A DNA stretch of 64,000 nucleotides, taken from the NCBI GenBank assembly GCA_003439945.1, contig QVRM01005976.1:186001-250000 (forward strand), in the 5' to 3' direction. Under the pieces are notes generated by a model. The model did no database searches. It was given only the letters and a program-made list of their open reading frames with translations, and had not been told where the DNA came from. How positions within the stretch are numbered: the stretch's first letter is position 1; each line of letters begins with the position of its first letter. Origin of the DNA: Dermanyssus gallinae (taxonomy: Eukaryota; Arthropoda; Arachnida; Mesostigmata; Dermanyssidae). This document shows positions 51,532 through 62,701 of the stretch, piece after piece. Made by a program: the position numbers and the translations under genes.

Positions 51532-51894
51532 GGAGCGTGTGAGAGGGTAAATAAAGGAGAGAGAAAGGAAGGAGTAGATGGGGGGCAATACATTCAGACC
51601 GATAGGCGAAGACGACGCCAAGCTACTCTCGACTTATGATGAGAAATGGTGAAAGGTGCATTATTGCGCCACCATCAGCGTTACCAGTATCGCCCATCGA
51701 AACCTCCATCGCCATCAGAGTGACGAAAGTCAACTCGACCATCTTTACCAGTTACCACCATAGGCTACCAGCACATCAAATGGGCAGGAGGCGATAGCCC
51801 GAATGACTACTTTGGTCATCGAATTTGCTTAGCATATCGGTCAGTTAGTTGTCGATAAGTTAACGAGCGTCGAAAGTGGCCTCTAAGAGCCGCT
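51012..51894. other. No gene; two (TA)n tracts
   Basis: (TA)n lies at 51348-51372 and 51483-51531. The frames around them are Tyr-Ile artefacts. Nothing else was recognised. Confidence 0.5.
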
Positions 51895-52620
51895 GCTGCC
51901 AACAATAACAACGCCAACCACAACGACGTCAACAACAAAGACGACAACAACAACACCAGCAGCAGCAGCAACGACGGCAGCATCATCGTTTGAATGCCTG
52001 CTGCTGCTGCTGTCAGAAGAAGAATGTCCTCAGATCGACACAATGCTTGCAGCGGGACGCTTTTGAAGGATTTTAGTCTAAGCCTGACGACAGGCAGGGA
52101 AGGAGAGTCAATCCAAACTGGCTGACCAGCGCGGCCAGGCGACAGCGCTGACAGAAGCAACAGCAGCAACGCTTTTTCCCGGGGTGGTGAGGACTTTGTC
52201 CCGGGGAACTCTAAACCTCTCTTGTTTCGAAGTAGCAGTTGAAGTAGTAGTAGTAGCAGCAGCAGCAGCGAGATTCCAGTGGGATTAGCGGCCGTAGTCG
52301 AAATAGAAGTAGGCTAAGGAGCCGAAGCGTTAGCAGGGGGAGATAGCAAAGTACGACGACGACGACAACGTCAACGAAGCAGCCTAGTAAACTTGCCTTT
52401 GCTTCTACGTATCGGTCTCTCGGCATCTTGTTAGTTGTTAGTTAGACCACCTTCTCCTCGTCGATGTCCGGTGTCGGCTTCCTTTCTTCCCTCGTTCGTC
52501 TCCGTTCGGCCGCTCGCTGGCTCGGTAAGCGAGTGAGACTTTGTCGAGGACAAAACACAACAGTCGAAAGAGGCCACCGGGGGTGCGGCCGCCGCCGCCG
52601 CCACCCCCACCACTCCGCGA
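51895..52620. repeat. Trinucleotide-rich block (CAA, CAG, GTA, CCG)
   Basis: CAA/GAC units lie at 51900-51990, CTG at 51999-52014, CAG/CAA at 52153-52172, GTA/GCA at 52234-52270, GAC at 52351-52366 and CCG at 52589-52612. No supported gene. Confidence 0.8.
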
Positions 52621-53004
52621 AAAAAACCCCACTAGTGGTCTGTTCGTTTATCCGTCGTCGTCGTCAGGTTCCAATCGTCTATGTCGATGTCGGTCCACCA
52701 CCTGTGTATGTGTGAGAATTGTTTTCTAAAGACGTGTCTGCGTCTGTGTACGGATGTACAGAGAGGGAGACAGGCAGGGAAGGATTGCGGATAGTTAGAA
52801 CATGTAGGCGTCTCTGTTCGCAGCAAGCTAGCCGAGCGAAAGAAATTGCAATGTTCTTCTTCTTCTTCCTCGCCTTCTTTTTCATCTTTGTCTTGTTTGC
52901 TGTCCATTTTCGTCTCGTTTGGCCTACTATAGGACGCACAGGATTTAACTAACCGGCTTAGCCCGTCAAACGGGAAAATGCAGTAGTAGTTTACCTTATC
53001 TCTA

Positions 53005-53044
<40 letters not shown>

Positions 53045-54179
53045 TTGGGAAACAATAAATTACATTGTTTTTATATAGTTAAAGATTAATCACACCTACA
53101 GATTCGATATAACATTTTTAGGTCACAATCAGTGTTTATAATGGAAGCTTCTAACTTTGGTATATACAAGTCGGGACTAAAATCACTTAAAAGCAATACC
53201 CATCACATTTGACTTTATAGGCATATTTTGCACCCAACACCACAATCGTAGCGCCATATTGTAACGAAGCGCTCCATCTGCTCTGGGCAGTACAACAATA
53301 CTCCATCGGTGCACTGCACTGTCTACACACACACACACACACGGGCGGCCCAGTCTTTCGCGCGCCAAAACCCCAAAGTTCTCAACAGTCAAACCAGCCG
53401 ATAATGACACGTCTCAGTGACAACTCTCAATCAGACGGAGAAAGAGAGCGACTTAATGCGATGCTCAATAAACCCAAGCCAAACCCAGACTAACAACTAA
53501 TCAGTATTTCTATACGAAACAATCACAAACCGATGTAAACCTCGACCGATTTCAGAACGGAGCATTGTGTCGTTTTTTTGGGACGCCGTCATGCCGTCGT
53601 GCCTCGTCAACCAATAAATAGGTCGAGAAAAGATGCACTCTAATACTTGTTTCCTCGGCTGTGCACCAAACGGAGGTGTGACCGTGCGTTCTCGCTTATC
53701 GGCCTCTCGCGTTGTATGTAATTGCCGACGTGCTGAGTTCTACATCGCCGGTTAACTCAGCGTAACGTCATCGCTACAATATTAAGAATGACTACAAAGT
53801 TAGATAAAAATCAACTAACATTGAGGTCGACATAGTGTCACAGCAGGCTAGATAAAGTTTGCTTTAAAACACGGCAAGACAGTCGAAGTCACGACAAGAC
53901 AGTCGAAGCGCTAGGTCCCATTCTCAATTCTTTAAAGTTGTGACCTGGAAAAGCGTAATCGTCGCGCTATATTCAAGATTGCTTGCAACATTATTCGAAA
54001 GACTTATTCAGCTAACGCAGTTAACGCGACTAGACTGTCGTGTAAAAATACTATTTAAGCATAGTATGTCGAAAAAGTAATTACTAAGAAAAAATCACAA
54101 TGAAAAATACTTTCATTCGAAGATGTATGGTGTATGGTTAAACTCTTTGAGAATAAAGTGTGAAATTAATGTAATTAAA
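52621..54179. other. No gene seen; (TA)n and (CA)n tracts
   Basis: (TA)n at 53008-53040 and (CA)n at 53322-53341. TTC-rich stretch near 52855-52880. Short direct repeat GACAAGACAGTCGAAG near 53873-53908. Nothing else supportable. Confidence 0.45.
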
Positions 54180-54960
54180 TAGTTTTTACTCTATTAGGTC
54201 TTCGTACCCTAATAACAGCCGCTGCATGCGATTTGACATTGATCTAACCAACTCATCAATAAATTGCTGTGAGATATTATTACACTCCTGGCATATAGCA
54301 TTCATGAGCTTCGGAAGTCTTCCGGCAGCTAGAGTTCGTGGCTCGTAGCTCGTGGTTTCAGCATCTCCCACACGTGTTCAATAGGATTCAGGTTGGGAGA
54401 GCATGCTGGTAATTTTATGAAGATAAATCAACGTACCGTTGGGCAGTTAAACTTCTTTTTTCTGTCCCATGAGAACCGATTGTGTTACGCAAGGTTTCGT
54501 AAACCGCTTTTCTCGTCTATCGTCGCCGTAGAAAGATCGTCATTCCGGTCTCATCCGAGAATAGAATGATGACCCGCCATTGGTCAGTGCCGTTGGGCCA
54601 GGGCCAGTGTCAGGGGCGTAACAGTCATGTTCTACAGTCTTCGTCTCTCAGTATGCGCACTGGAAAATAGTTGGAGAGCACTATTGAGCTACTGGCTTAA
54701 GAACTGGCCGCAGCAGTAAGTCGACGAATATCAAAGAAAGCGGTCGATCTGATTAATTGTAGCTCGGACTCTGCGCCCAAATCCACCCTCCAAGAGAAGC
54801 TGCCATTGTATTCATACCGTTGGTGACTTGGTGGACTGGTTCATATTCAGTTGAGGAGCTACATAACGCTGACTACAGTGAAGCTCAAGAATAGCAGCTC
54901 TCTCTGGCGTGATATCCTTTTTTCAGAACTCAGTGCTGGCTCTTTCACTTAGTAATGTTA
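54180..54960 (-). pseudogene. Tc1-like transposase relic with internal deletion
   Basis: Reading the minus strand from about 54955 down: an N-terminal piece (PERAAILELHCSQRY), GRRVRATINQIDRF, then WRVIILFSDET, which keeps the first catalytic Asp. LTAQRYVD follows, then, after a deletion, SPNLNPIEHVWEML with the third catalytic Glu. The last 61 codons include ECNNISQQFIDELVRSMSNR, the conserved C-terminal helix of Tc1 transposases. The stretch that should carry QDNARPH and the second Asp is missing. Several stops and shifts separate the blocks. It shares DNA-level stretches with the relic at 1015-1660, so they are probably one family. Its inverted-repeat ends were not identified. Confidence 0.8.
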
Positions 54961-56439
54961 CTGGCTTGTTTTTACTGATTGTGTGAGTGATTTATATGAG
55001 ATACCTAGGAATAGCACTGAAAGTGAGATGCGCATCCGAGCGTTTTTAAGTTCTGCTTCATAGAGTTTTAAATGGGACGTATCGGTTCAACTGTCAGGTC
55101 TTGTTTTAAAGATAATTTTTGTACGATTTTTTTCAATTTTAAACTTAGTTTATTCATCGGAACTATATCTTACGGCGCTTAAGTTATCCGTAAATAAAAT
55201 AGTTGAAAAATGATTAATCAAATAATGAGGCAGAATATCTCAGGACTCCATTCGATCAGCTCGTACTGTCTCCGTTCTGAGAGTTAGAATCGATAGTAAA
55301 CCAGGCAAAGTCCGGCACTGAGCCATTTAGCTGAACGAGCATCTGGAACAGAAAGTAATGATCAAGACCATTTAGAGCAGCCGATACGTCAAGAATGACT
55401 GCGAATTGTCTGCAATCTGCTACTATTGCCAACACAAAGTATGCTTAAAGTGAAATGTGACCCAAAGTTCCCGATTGTGGTAAGTAAGCTCAATATGGTT
55501 CTGCGTTAGAACAGTTTAAAAGTTAAAAAAACACCCACAATTACAATACTATCGTCGCCTTTAGTATGTCATGATATTGCCTATTGTTTGTCGAGTGAAG
55601 TGTGCGTAGCAAATTCTATACCGTGTATGCTGGCAGCCAAATACAGTTTTGCTTCTTAACTGTTAACCATTGTTCCGCTAAGGCTAACATTGCACTCGTC
55701 AGCAAACAGCAAGTTCACAGTAAATTCCAGTCAGCATGGTTGTTGCTCTTGCATTGCTAATTTGTTTTACCGTTTCCTTTGCGGTTGTTCGAGCTTTGTG
55801 GACATTGTCTGACCTTTTTCTTTGCCATTGGCGCATTGCAGCAGCATTGGCGAGGACACAGCCAGTATGTTAACAACTGAGCGCCTCCGTGAGGTAAACA
55901 GCAAAGTTGATATCATTCACAATAAGAATAATAATTAGAAGTCATATCTTCAAAACAAATCAAGCAGCGGTAATTGTACAAACTGGACGCTTTATATATA
56001 TCGAGATGCTCTTTGCGCGTCGTCGCATAGGCCTGGTGCAGAGTTAGGCAAGAGCGATAAGCCTCCAGGCGGATCGTGACTGCCTCACACAACAATTACT
56101 GACGTCCCAGCATCTAAGAAAACACAATCTAGTCTAAACAAAAAGTCATCAATTAGATTATTTCAGTGAAACTGTGAGGGTATCAGATCTAGGTAAAATT
56201 ACTTCTCTTAACGGAACAACATGTGGGTTGTATCTACAGCTGACGAATCGACCTTTATCGCGCGGCAAGGACAGGACAATCGACTATAGATATATTTGCT
56301 ACAAATGCTGACCCGCAAAACGTAAAATATAGAGGAATATAAAGGAATACCCTGGCGTTTGGTGTAAAGTGGCATTACCGGTTGCAGCGGATATCTCACT
56401 TGACACGCAAACCTTTTACGGCAAGCGGTCTTCTCTGAG
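54961..56439. other. No gene seen
   Basis: About 1.5 kb of AT-rich DNA with only short frames and no recognised domain. Confidence 0.45.
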
Positions 56440-57970
56440 CCGACCCTCGACATTACACGACTGAAAACTGTTTCTCCAAGTGTTCTTCCTGTTCCAGTTC
56501 CGATCGACGTGGAATCGTATGCAGGCAGGCTCCGTAGCATCATTACCGGTAGCACCCCAACAAAACGAGCTCGTATTTCCATGTTTTATGGTGCAATCAG
56601 CAGTGCTGCTCCTGCAAGCACTACATGGTGCAAGCATACATCCTACCTCGTATACGCCCTGAGATGACGCTTCTTTACACTTAAGTAAGCTGTGACTATA
56701 AGAAAGTGGTAAAAACGCTATAAAAGAGCATGAAGAGCGAAGTAAGCACAAGTTACTGGTGGAGGCACACCAATCACCACACACATGGTTGCGTGCCGAT
56801 AGACGCGCTACTACATGTCCAATCCAGCCGGAGTGGTTAGACGAGCACGTCCGTAAGATGTTTGCCGGTGCGGTAACCATTCCGAACGATGCTCCTGTAG
56901 TATTTTCAGCGTGGAGCGAGGGAGTCCAGGAAGCTCGCCACGCCCTGTCTCGCCCCTTTATCGACTTGGAGGTGACTGAAACAGTGGTAAACGCGCCGCT
57001 GGGTAAGGCCCCTGGACTTGACCAAGTGGTAAACAAACATCTTCGACAGGCTACTTTGCTCGTGCTGTGTTTTACTGCTTTTTTTAATGAAGTGCTTAGA
57101 ACATCCCAATTACCCGTGGAATGGAGGACCAGTCTCCTTAGTATCATTGCTAAGGGAAAGGGAGACCCGCTGGCTCCATCATCCTACCGAGGAATAACGA
57201 AAAAGAGCGTTATATATAAGCTTCTCTCGGCTATCTTGACCCGTCGCCTGGAAGTGTTTTTGGAAGTTACCGGGGCACTGCATGAGCAGCAACACATATT
57301 TAGAAGAGGCAGATTAACAATGACTGCGTGCGCCGTGTTTCTAAACTCGGTGCATCGTACACTGCACGTACAGTTATATATTAGCTGTGTTCGTGGACTT
57401 CAAAGCGGCCTTCGATACCGCTTCGTCAACCATTATCCTCGACAAGCTGGCGCGCTGTGGGGTTCCACTAAGCATGCTAGAACTCCTAAGAAGCATCTTG
57501 TAAATGGACTGGTAATAATAGACGATAGGGTTGCTGAGCACGCGCCGATCACTTAAACCACCGGTGTAGCTCAGGGTGATAATCTGAGTCTCCTGTTGTT
57601 CTTAACGTTGGTAAGCGACCTTCCAACGGAAATGCATAATCGGCATTCACAAGTGGAAACGCTTATGTATGCCGATGATTTAGTATTGTTTTTCCGAAGT
57701 CGTTTTTTTGCAGCAGTTGCTTGTAACTCTACAGCGCTATGTAAATCGGAACAAACTGGAGATTGATGCGAGCAAGACTAAAGCTATGAAATTTCGACGA
57801 GAAGCAAAACTGGCCAAAAGCGATGAGTTACGACTGGATTCAGAAATAATCGAAATCGTCCTCTACTTTTCCTACCTGGGAGTACGGCTTTCATTACGTT
57901 GCACAAGTTTTTCCAGGCACGTTAAGGATATAGTCCGTAAAGGCCTACAATTCCTTCACAGTGTCACGGA
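56440..57970 (+). pseudogene. Non-LTR (LINE) reverse transcriptase relic feeding into a satellite
   Basis: Visible in order: a linker region (DVESYAGRLRSIITG about 56504-56548, then HEERSKHKLLVEAHQSP), then the N-terminal finger (NAPLGKAPGLDQVVNKHLRQ). LPVEWRTSLLSIIAKGKGDP, SYRGITKKSVIYKLLSAIL and EQQHIFRRGR follow. After a frameshift near 57380 comes motif A, FVDFKAAFDTASS. After stops come motif B, TGVAQGDNLS, and motif C, MYADDLVLFF (about 57666-57695). The thumb is LEIDASKTKAMKF, then IVLYFSYLGVRLS. The coding similarity stops at FLHSVTDSG, where the 18-bp array begins in frame. The catalytic Asp residues of motifs A and C are intact, but at least three frame disruptions kill it. No 3' end of the element is seen before the array. 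Clade is not assigned; it is not the R1-type element seen elsewhere. Confidence 0.88.
57680..57778 (+). other. Source segment copied into the satellite
   Basis: This piece of the reverse transcriptase, from just after YADD through KLEIDASKT, recurs at 58769-58869, 61158-61259, 61844-61945 and 62601-62701. The left breakpoint follows GATGAT and the right breakpoint follows GCAAGAC in every copy. Confidence 0.95.
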
Positions 57971-58735
57971 TTCTGGTTGTAAGAAACGAGCTGGTTGTAA
58001 GAACGAGCTGGTTCTAAGAAACGAGCTGGTTCTAAGAAACGCGCTGGTTCTAAGAAACGAGCTGGTTCTAAGAAACGAGCTGGTTCTATGCAACGAACTG
58101 GTTCTAAGAAACGAGCTATTTTTAAGAACGAGCTGGTTCTAAGAACGATCTGGTTCTAAGAAACGAGCTGGCTCTAAGAAACGAGCTGGTTCTAAGAAAC
58201 GAGCTGGTTCTAAGAAACGAGCTGGTTCTAAGAAACGCGCTGGTTTTAAGAAACGAGCTGGTTCTAAGAAACAAGCTGGTTCTAAGAAACGAGCTGGTTC
58301 TAAGAAACGAGCTGGTTCTAAGAAACGAGCTGGTTCTAAGAAACGAGCTGGTTCTAAGAAACGAGCTGGTTCTAAGAAACGAGCTGGTTGTAAGAAACGA
58401 GCTGGTTGTAAGAACCGAGCTGGTTCTAAGAAACGAGCTGGTTCTAAGAAACGAGCTGGTTTTAAGGAACGAGTTGGTTCTAAGAAACGCGCTGGTTCTA
58501 AGAAACGAGCTGGTTCTAAGAAACGAGCTGGTTCTAAGAAACGAGCTGGTTCTAAGAAACGAGCTGGTTCTAAGAAACGAGCTGGTTCTAAGAAACGAGC
58601 TGGTTCTAAGAAACGAACTGGTTCTAAGAAAGGAGCTAGTCCTGAGAAACGAGCTGGTTATAAGAAACAAGCTAGTTGTAAGAACGAGCTGGTTGTAAGA
58701 ACGAACTGGTTGTAAGAACAAGCTGGTTGTAAGAA

Positions 58736-58768
58736 ACAACCAGCTCGTTCTTACAACCAGCTTGTTTC
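58736..58768 (-). repeat. Inverted minisatellite junction 1
   Basis: 33 bp in which the 18-bp units run in reverse (ACAACCAGCTCGTTCTTAC...), directly opposed to the forward units ending at 58730 and followed by a LINE segment. Together with the forward units they form a hairpin with a 5-bp loop. Confidence 0.93.
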
Positions 58769-58869
58769 TTTAGTATTGTTTTTCCGAAGTCGCTTTTTTT
58801 GCAGCAGTAGCTTGTAACTCCACAGCGCTATGTAAACCGGAACAAACTGGAGATTGATACGAGCAAGAC
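58769..58869 (+). repeat. LINE segment copy 1 inside the satellite
   Basis: About 101 bp matching 57680-57778 with a handful of changes. It keeps TTAGTATTGTTTTTCCG as in the source and is followed by GAGTTGGTTCTAAG. Confidence 0.95.
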
Positions 58870-61124
58870 GAGTTGGTTCTAAGAAACAAGCTGGTTCTAA
58901 GAAACGAGCTGGTTCTAAGAAACGCGCTGGTTCTAAGAAACGCGCTTTTTCTAAGAAACGAGCTGGTTCTAAGAAACGAGCTGGTTCTATGAAACGAACT
59001 GGTTCTAAGAAACGAGCTATTTCTAAGAACGAGCTGGTTCTAAAAACGAGCTGGTTCTAAGAAACGAGCTGGCTCTAAGAAACGAGCTGGTTCTAAGAAA
59101 CGAGCTGGTTCTAAGAAACGAGCTGGTTCTTAGAAACGAGCTGGTTCTAGGAAACGAGCTGGTTCTAAGAAACAAGCTGGTTCTTAGAAACGAGCTGGTT
59201 CTAGGAAACGAGCTGGTTCTAAGAAACGAGCTGGTTCTAAGAAACGAGCTGGTTCTAAGAAACGAGCTGGTTCTAAGAAACGAGCTGGTTGTAAGGAACA
59301 AGCTGGTTGTAAGAACGAGCTGGTTGTAAGAACAAGCTGGTTGTAAGAACAAGCTGGTTGTAAGAACAAGCTGGTTGTAAGAAACAAGCTGGTTGTAAGA
59401 ACGAGCTGGTTGTAAGAACGGGCTGTTTGTAAGAACAAGCTGGTTTTTAGAAACAAGCTAATTTTAAGAATCGAGCTAGTTCTGAGAAGCGAGCTGGTTC
59501 TAAGGAACGAGTCGGTTCTAAGAAAAGAGCTGGTTCTAAGAAACAAGCTGGTTCTAAGAAACGAGCTGGTTCTAAAAAACGAGCTGGTTCTAAAAACAAG
59601 CTGGTTCTAAGAACGATAGGGTTCTAAAAACGAACTGCTTCTAAGAACGAACTCGTTCTAAGAACAAACTGGTTCTAAAAAAACGAGCTAGTTCTAAGCA
59701 CGGGCTGGTTTTAAGAACGAGCTGGTTTTAGGAACGAGCTGGTTCTAAGAAACGAGCTGGTTCTAAGAAACGAGCTGGTTCTAAGAAACGAGCTGGTTCT
59801 AAGAAACGAGCTGGTTCTAAGAAACGAACTGGTTGTAAGAACAAGCTGGTTCTAAGAAACAAGATAGTTCTAAGAAACGAGCTGGTTCTAAGAAACATGC
59901 TGGTTCTAAGAAACGAGCTGGTTCTAAGAAACGAGCTGGTTCTAAGAAACGAGCTGGTTGTAAAAACGAGCTGGTTGTAAAAACGAGCTGGTTGTAAGAA
60001 ACAAGCTGGTTGTAAGAAACAAGCTGGTTGTAAGAAACAAGCTAGTTGTAAGAACGAGCTGGTTGTAAGAACGAGCTGGTTGTAAGAAACGAGCTAGTTC
60101 GAAGAAACGAGCTGGTTCTAAGAACAAGTTGGTCCTAAGAAACGAACTGGTTCTAAGAAACAAGCTGGTTCTAAGAAACGAGCTGGTTCTAAGAAACGAG
60201 CTGGTTCTAAGAAGCGAGCTGGTTCTAAGAAGCGAGCTGGTTCTAAGAAACGAGCGGGTTCTAAGAAACGAGCTGGTTTTAAGAAACGAGCTGGTTCTAA
60301 GAAACGAGCTTATTCTAAGAAACGAGCTGGCTCTAAGAAACGAGCTGGTTCTAAGAAACGAGCTGGTTCTAAGAAACGAGCTGGTTCTAAGAAACGAGCT
60401 GGTTCTAAGAAACGAGCTGGTTCTAAGAAACGAGCTGGTTCTAAGAAACGAGCTAGTTCTAAGAAACGAGCTGGTTCTATGAAACGAACTGGTTCTAAGA
60501 AACGAGCTTTTTCTAAGAACGAGCTGGTTTTAAGAACGAACTGGTTCTAAGAACGAGCTGGTTCTTAGAAACGAGCTGGTTCTAAGAAACGAGCTGGTTC
60601 TAAGAAACGAGCTGGTTCTAAGAAACGAGCTTGTTCTAAGAAGCGAGCTGGTTCTAAGAAACGAGCTGGTTCTAAGAAACGAGCTGGTTTTAAGAAACGA
60701 GCTGGTTCTAAGAAACGAGCTGGGTCTAAGAAACGAACTAAATCTAAGAAACGAGCTGGTTCTAAGAAACGAGCTGGTTCTGAGAAACGAGCTGGTTCTA
60801 AGAAACGAACTGGTCCTAAGAAACGAACTGGTCCTAAGAAACGAGCTGGTTGTAAGAAACAAGCTGGTTCTAAGAAACGAGCTAGTTCTAAGAAACGAGC
60901 TGGTCCTAAGAAACGAGCTGGTTCTAAGAAACGAGCTGGTTCTAAGAAACGAGCTGGTCCTAAGAAACGAGCTGGTCCTAAGAAACGAGCTGGTTCTAAG
61001 AAACAAGCTGGTTGTAAGAACGAGCTGGTTGTAAGAAACAAGCTGGTTGTGAGAAACAAGCTGGTTGTAAGAACGAGCTGGTTGTAAGAACGAACTGGTT
61101 GTAAGAACAAGCTGGTTGTGAGAA

Positions 61125-61157
61125 ACAACCAGCTCGTTCTTACTACCAGCTTGTTTC
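61125..61157 (-). repeat. Inverted minisatellite junction 2
   Basis: Same arrangement as at 58736-58768, with TTACTACC replacing TTACAACC. Confidence 0.93.
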
Positions 61158-61259
61158 TTTAGTATTATTTTTCCGAAGTCGCTTTTTTTTGCAGCAGTCG
61201 CTTGTAACTCTACAGCGCTATGTAAACCGGAACAAACTGGAGATTGATGCGAGCAAGAC
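61158..61259 (+). repeat. LINE segment copy 2 inside the satellite
   Basis: About 102 bp matching 57680-57778. It carries TTAGTATTATTTTTCCG and an expanded T run, differences shared with copies 3 and 4. Followed by GAGTTGGTTCTGAG. Confidence 0.95.
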
Positions 61260-61810
61260 GAGTTGGTTCTGAGAAACGAGCTGGTTCTACGAAACGAGCT
61301 GGTTCTAAGAAACGAGCTGATTCTAAGAAACGAGCTGGTTCTAAGAAACGAGCTGGTTCTAAGAAACGAGCTGGTTCTAAGAAACGATCTGGTTCTAAGA
61401 AGCGAGCTGGTACTAAGAAACGCGCTGGTCCTAAGAAACGCGCTGGTTCTTAGAAACGAGCTGGTTCTTAGAAACGAGCTGGTTCTAAGAAACGAACTGG
61501 TCCTAAGAAACGAGCTGGTTGTAAGAAACAAGCTGGTTCTAAGAAACGAGCTGGTTCTAAGAAACGAGCTGGTCCTAAGAAACGAGCTGGTTCTAAGAAA
61601 CGAGCTGGTTCTAAGAAACGAGCTGGTCCTAAGAAACGAGCTGGTCCTAAAAAACGAGCTGGTTGTAAGAAACAAGCTGGTTGTAAGAACGAGCTGGTTG
61701 TAAGTAACAAGCTGGTTGTAAGAAACAAGCTGGTTGTAAGAACGAGCTGGTTGTAAGAACGAACTGGTTGTAAGAACGAACTGGTTGTAAGAACAAGCTG
61801 GTTGTGAGAA

Positions 61811-61843
61811 ACAACCAGCTCGTTCTTACTACCAGCTTGTTTC
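61811..61843 (-). repeat. Inverted minisatellite junction 3
   Basis: Identical in sequence to the junction at 61125-61157. Confidence 0.93.
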
Positions 61844-61945
61844 TTTAGTATTATTTTTCCGAAGTCGCTTTTTTTTGCAGCAGTCGCTTGTAACTCTACA
61901 GCGCTATGTAAACCGGAACAAACTGGAGATTGATGCGAGCAAGAC
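61844..61945 (+). repeat. LINE segment copy 3 inside the satellite
   Basis: Essentially identical to copy 2, 686 bp downstream of it. Confidence 0.95.
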
Positions 61946-62567
61946 GAGTTGGTTCTGAGAAACGAGCTGGTTCTACGAAACGAGCTGGTTCTAAGAAACG
62001 AGCTGATTCTAAGAAACGAGCTGGTTCTAAGAAACGAGCTGGTTCTAAGAAACGAGCTGGTTCTAAGAAACGATCTGGTTCTAAGAAACGAGCTGGTACT
62101 AAAAAACGCGCTGGTCCTAAGAAACGCGCTGGTTCTTAGAAACGAGCTGGTTCTTAGAAACGAGCTGGTTCTAAGAAACGAACTGGTCCTAAGAAACGAG
62201 CTGGTTGTAAGAAACAAGCTGGTTCTAAGAAACGAGCTGGTTCTAAGAAACGAGCTGGTCCTAAGAAACGAGCTGGTTCTAAGAAACGAGCTGGTTCTAA
62301 GAAACGAGCTGGTCCTAAGAAACGAGCTGGTCCTAAGAAACGAGCTGGTTGTAAGAAACAAGCTGGTTGTAAGAAACAAGCTGGTTGTAAGAACGAGCTG
62401 GTTGTAAGTAACAAGCTGGTTGTAAGAAACAAGCTGGTTGTAAGAACGAGCTGGTTGTAAGTAACAAGCTGGTTGTAAGAAACAAGCTGGTTGTAAGAAC
62501 GAGCTGGTTGTAAGAACGAACTGGTTGTAAGAACGAACTGGTTGTAAGAACAAGCTGGTTGTGAGAA

Positions 62568-62600
62568 ACAACCAGCTCGTTCTTACTACCAGCTTGTTTC
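62568..62600 (-). repeat. Inverted minisatellite junction 4
   Basis: Identical in sequence to the junctions at 61125 and 61811. Confidence 0.93.
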
Positions 62601-62701
62601 TTTAGTATTATTTTTCCGAAGTCGCTTTTTTTGCAGCAGTCGCTTGTAACTCTACAGCGCTATGTAAACCGGAACAAACTGGAGATTGATGCGAGCAAGA
62701 C
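62601..62701 (+). repeat. LINE segment copy 4 inside the satellite
   Basis: Almost identical to copies 2 and 3 with a T run one base shorter, 757 bp after copy 3 and 3832 bp after copy 1. Confidence 0.95.

Noticed and set aside
60530..61675. A 381-codon minus-strand open frame, and similar long frames throughout 58-64 kb
   Set aside because: They are translations of the 18-bp satellite and its LINE segments. Most frames of the array are open in the same way, so length is no evidence of coding.
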